Position numbers and translations under genes: made by a program
Shown: one piece after another, positions 5,561-6,516 of the stretch
Layout of the letters: every line of letters begins with the position of its first letter
How positions within the stretch are numbered: position 1 is the stretch's first letter
Assembly (NCBI GenBank): GCA_002474325.1
Contig: DKNL01000244.1
Location: 1-6,516, forward strand
Length of the DNA: 6,516 nt
Source: Opitutales bacterium UBA7389
GTDB taxonomy: Bacteria > Verrucomicrobiota > Verrucomicrobiia > Opitutales > Opitutaceae
Direction of reading: 5' to 3'
The notes under the pieces: generated by a model
The model's database searches: none
Told to the model about the DNA's origin: nothing
What the model saw: only the letters and a program-made list of their open reading frames with translations

Positions 5561-6406
5561 GTGGCTAGGCTTTTTGCAGTTGTCGCGAGTTTAGTTTTTC
5601 CATTCTTTGGGATGGCGTTCTTAGGGGCTGAAACCCCCGAACCTGGTGGCGTTATGGTGCACCGTCTAGATTCGCCCCATCAGGCTAGAGAGACCACGCT
5701 TCGGGTGCTTTTACCCGACAGGATAGAAGAAGGTAGGGGATATCCAGTCTTGTACGTTCTCCCGGTTCATGAAGATGGATTATTTAGGCATGGGAATGGT
5801 TTAGAGGAGGTACGAAAGGCTGGGTACCACAATCAGTATGGGCTTATTTGCGTGTTACCATCATTCACGAGTAAGCCATGGTTCGCGGATCACGATTTGA
5901 ACCCCGATAAGCAAGACGAAAGCCACCTTATTAAAACGGTCATACCTTTCGTTGAGAACCATTACCCGGCTGGAGCAAGCGCGGATAGTCGCCTATTGAT
6001 AGGATTCAGCAAGTCGGGGTGGGGAGCGATGTCCTTGCTGCTGCGGCATCCGAATATTTTTGGTAGAGCTGCTGGTTGGGATGTAGGTATCAGAGTGGAC
6101 ATGGGGCCCATAGAAGGATCGGATCGGGCGAAGCGGATCGCCCGCGAATGGGGGACAGTGGAGAACTTTGATAAGTATCGGATTTCGTCGCTGATACGAT
6201 CTAGAGGAAGGGAGTTAGGCGGCGAAGCTCGATTGTTTTACTACAATGTCGAGGGAACGCGCGGACCAGGGGGAGCGCTCATTCACCAATTGCTGGTGGA
6301 ATCTGGAGTTCCGCATCGCTACTTATATGAACCGAAGCGAGAGCATCGGTGGGATAGCGGTTGGCTGCCTGAAGCGATTCGTTTTTTGGTGGGGTCTAGC
6401 GAGTGA
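5561..6406 (+). CDS. Secreted putative esterase, alpha/beta hydrolase (esterase D-like)
   Basis: A 281-residue exported alpha/beta hydrolase resembling the putative esterase family (PF00756, which includes feruloyl/acetyl-xylan esterases and esterase D). It would cut an ester bond, possibly an acyl group on the glycan handled by the neighbours. The GTG start gives a good signal peptide (MARLFAVVAS..., hydrophobic to about residue 21, likely cleavage near LGA-ET); the next in-frame ATG at 5612 would destroy it. Family features are YPVLYVLPVH (61-70), the nucleophile elbow G148-F-S150-K-S-G153, the post-elbow helix and RHPNIFGRAAGWD (162-174), and a C-terminal H262 followed by W264 and W268 (EHRWDSGW). 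S150 is the likely nucleophile, H262 the base, and D174 or a later acidic residue the acid. The elbow has Ser where GxSxG requires its second Gly, which is unusual, though GFSKSGWG looks like a conserved subgroup. It is the last gene of the probable operon. Substrate unknown. Confidence 0.82.
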   Translation: MARLFAVVASLVFPFFGMAFLGAETPEPGGVMVHRLDSPHQARETTLRVLLPDRIEEGRGYPVLYVLPVHEDGLFRHGNGLEEVRKAGYHNQYGLICVLPSFTSKPWFADHDLNPDKQDESHLIKTVIPFVENHYPAGASADSRLLIGFSKSGWGAMSLLLRHPNIFGRAAGWDVGIRVDMGPIEGSDRAKRIAREWGTVENFDKYRISSLIRSRGRELGGEARLFYYNVEGTRGPGGALIHQLLVESGVPHRYLYEPKREHRWDSGWLPEAIRFLVGSSE

Positions 6407-6427
6407 TGGGGATTGACTTGGTTTTTT

Positions 6428-6448
6428 GCGATCAACGATCGCGCCTAC
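6428..6448 (-). repeat. REP-like hairpin 3 (GTAG-headed)
   Basis: GCGATC (6428-6433) and GATCGC (6437-6442) form a perfect 6-bp stem with an AAC loop, followed after GC by CTAC (6445-6448). On the minus strand it reads GTAG, GC, then the hairpin. Placement just after a stop codon, the CTAC end and the orientation match the two elements at 2293-2366, although the stem sequence differs. Six T lie before the stem and an ATTTT after it, so a minor terminator role on either strand is possible. Confidence 0.5.
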
Positions 6449-6516
6449 AATTTTAGAGATTGTTCAATAAATCGATTTCTGAGCATCAGCAAAGCATTCG
6501 AAATGCAGCTATTGGG

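Noticed and set aside
1..6516. CRISPR arrays, integrase or att sites, insertion sequences, tRNA or rRNA genes
   Set aside because: No regularly spaced direct repeats, transposase or integrase frames, or RNA gene structures were seen on either strand.

Overview
The window is a compact gene cluster, all on the + strand, for breakdown and uptake of a sulfated glycan. It holds a secreted sulfatase (550-2157), an MFS transporter (2454-3959), a second, unrelated secreted sulfatase (4038-5516) and a secreted putative esterase (5561-6406). Protein style (S1 sulfatases paired with an MFS permease, and an esterase with a GFSKSGWGA elbow), mid-range GC and intergenic hairpin repeats suggest a polysaccharide-degrading Verrucomicrobiota (Opitutales/Puniceicoccales-like), with Planctomycetota or Lentisphaerota as alternatives. 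There is no rRNA or other marker gene here, so this placement is inference.

Layout. 1-549 holds no gene I can defend; it contains a LacI-operator-like motif (80-91) and two touching dyads (361-384) upstream of the first sulfatase. 2158-2453 separates sulfatase 1 from the rest. It contains a weak terminator-like hairpin, two REP-like hairpins in the same orientation, and a plausible sigma70 promoter (TTGCCG-N18-TATAAC) ending about 24 nt before the transporter start. The transporter, sulfatase 2 and esterase follow with gaps of 78 and 44 nt and look like one transcript. A third REP-like hairpin closes the cluster at 6428-6448.

How the genes could work together (inference): the two sulfatases carry different active-site signatures (CGPSR and CAPTR) and belong to different S1 subfamilies, so they probably remove sulfates from different positions or sugars. 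The esterase would remove an acyl group, and the MFS permease would import a released sugar. There is no glycoside hydrolase, SusCD-like pair, regulator or sulfatase-maturing enzyme in the window, so backbone cleavage and formylglycine formation must be encoded elsewhere.

No wholly new system is evident. The observations most worth checking are the GTAG-headed REP-like elements, the pyrimidine-only tracts abutting two start codons, the 7-nt-periodic purine leader before the esterase, and the esterase's non-canonical nucleophile elbow.
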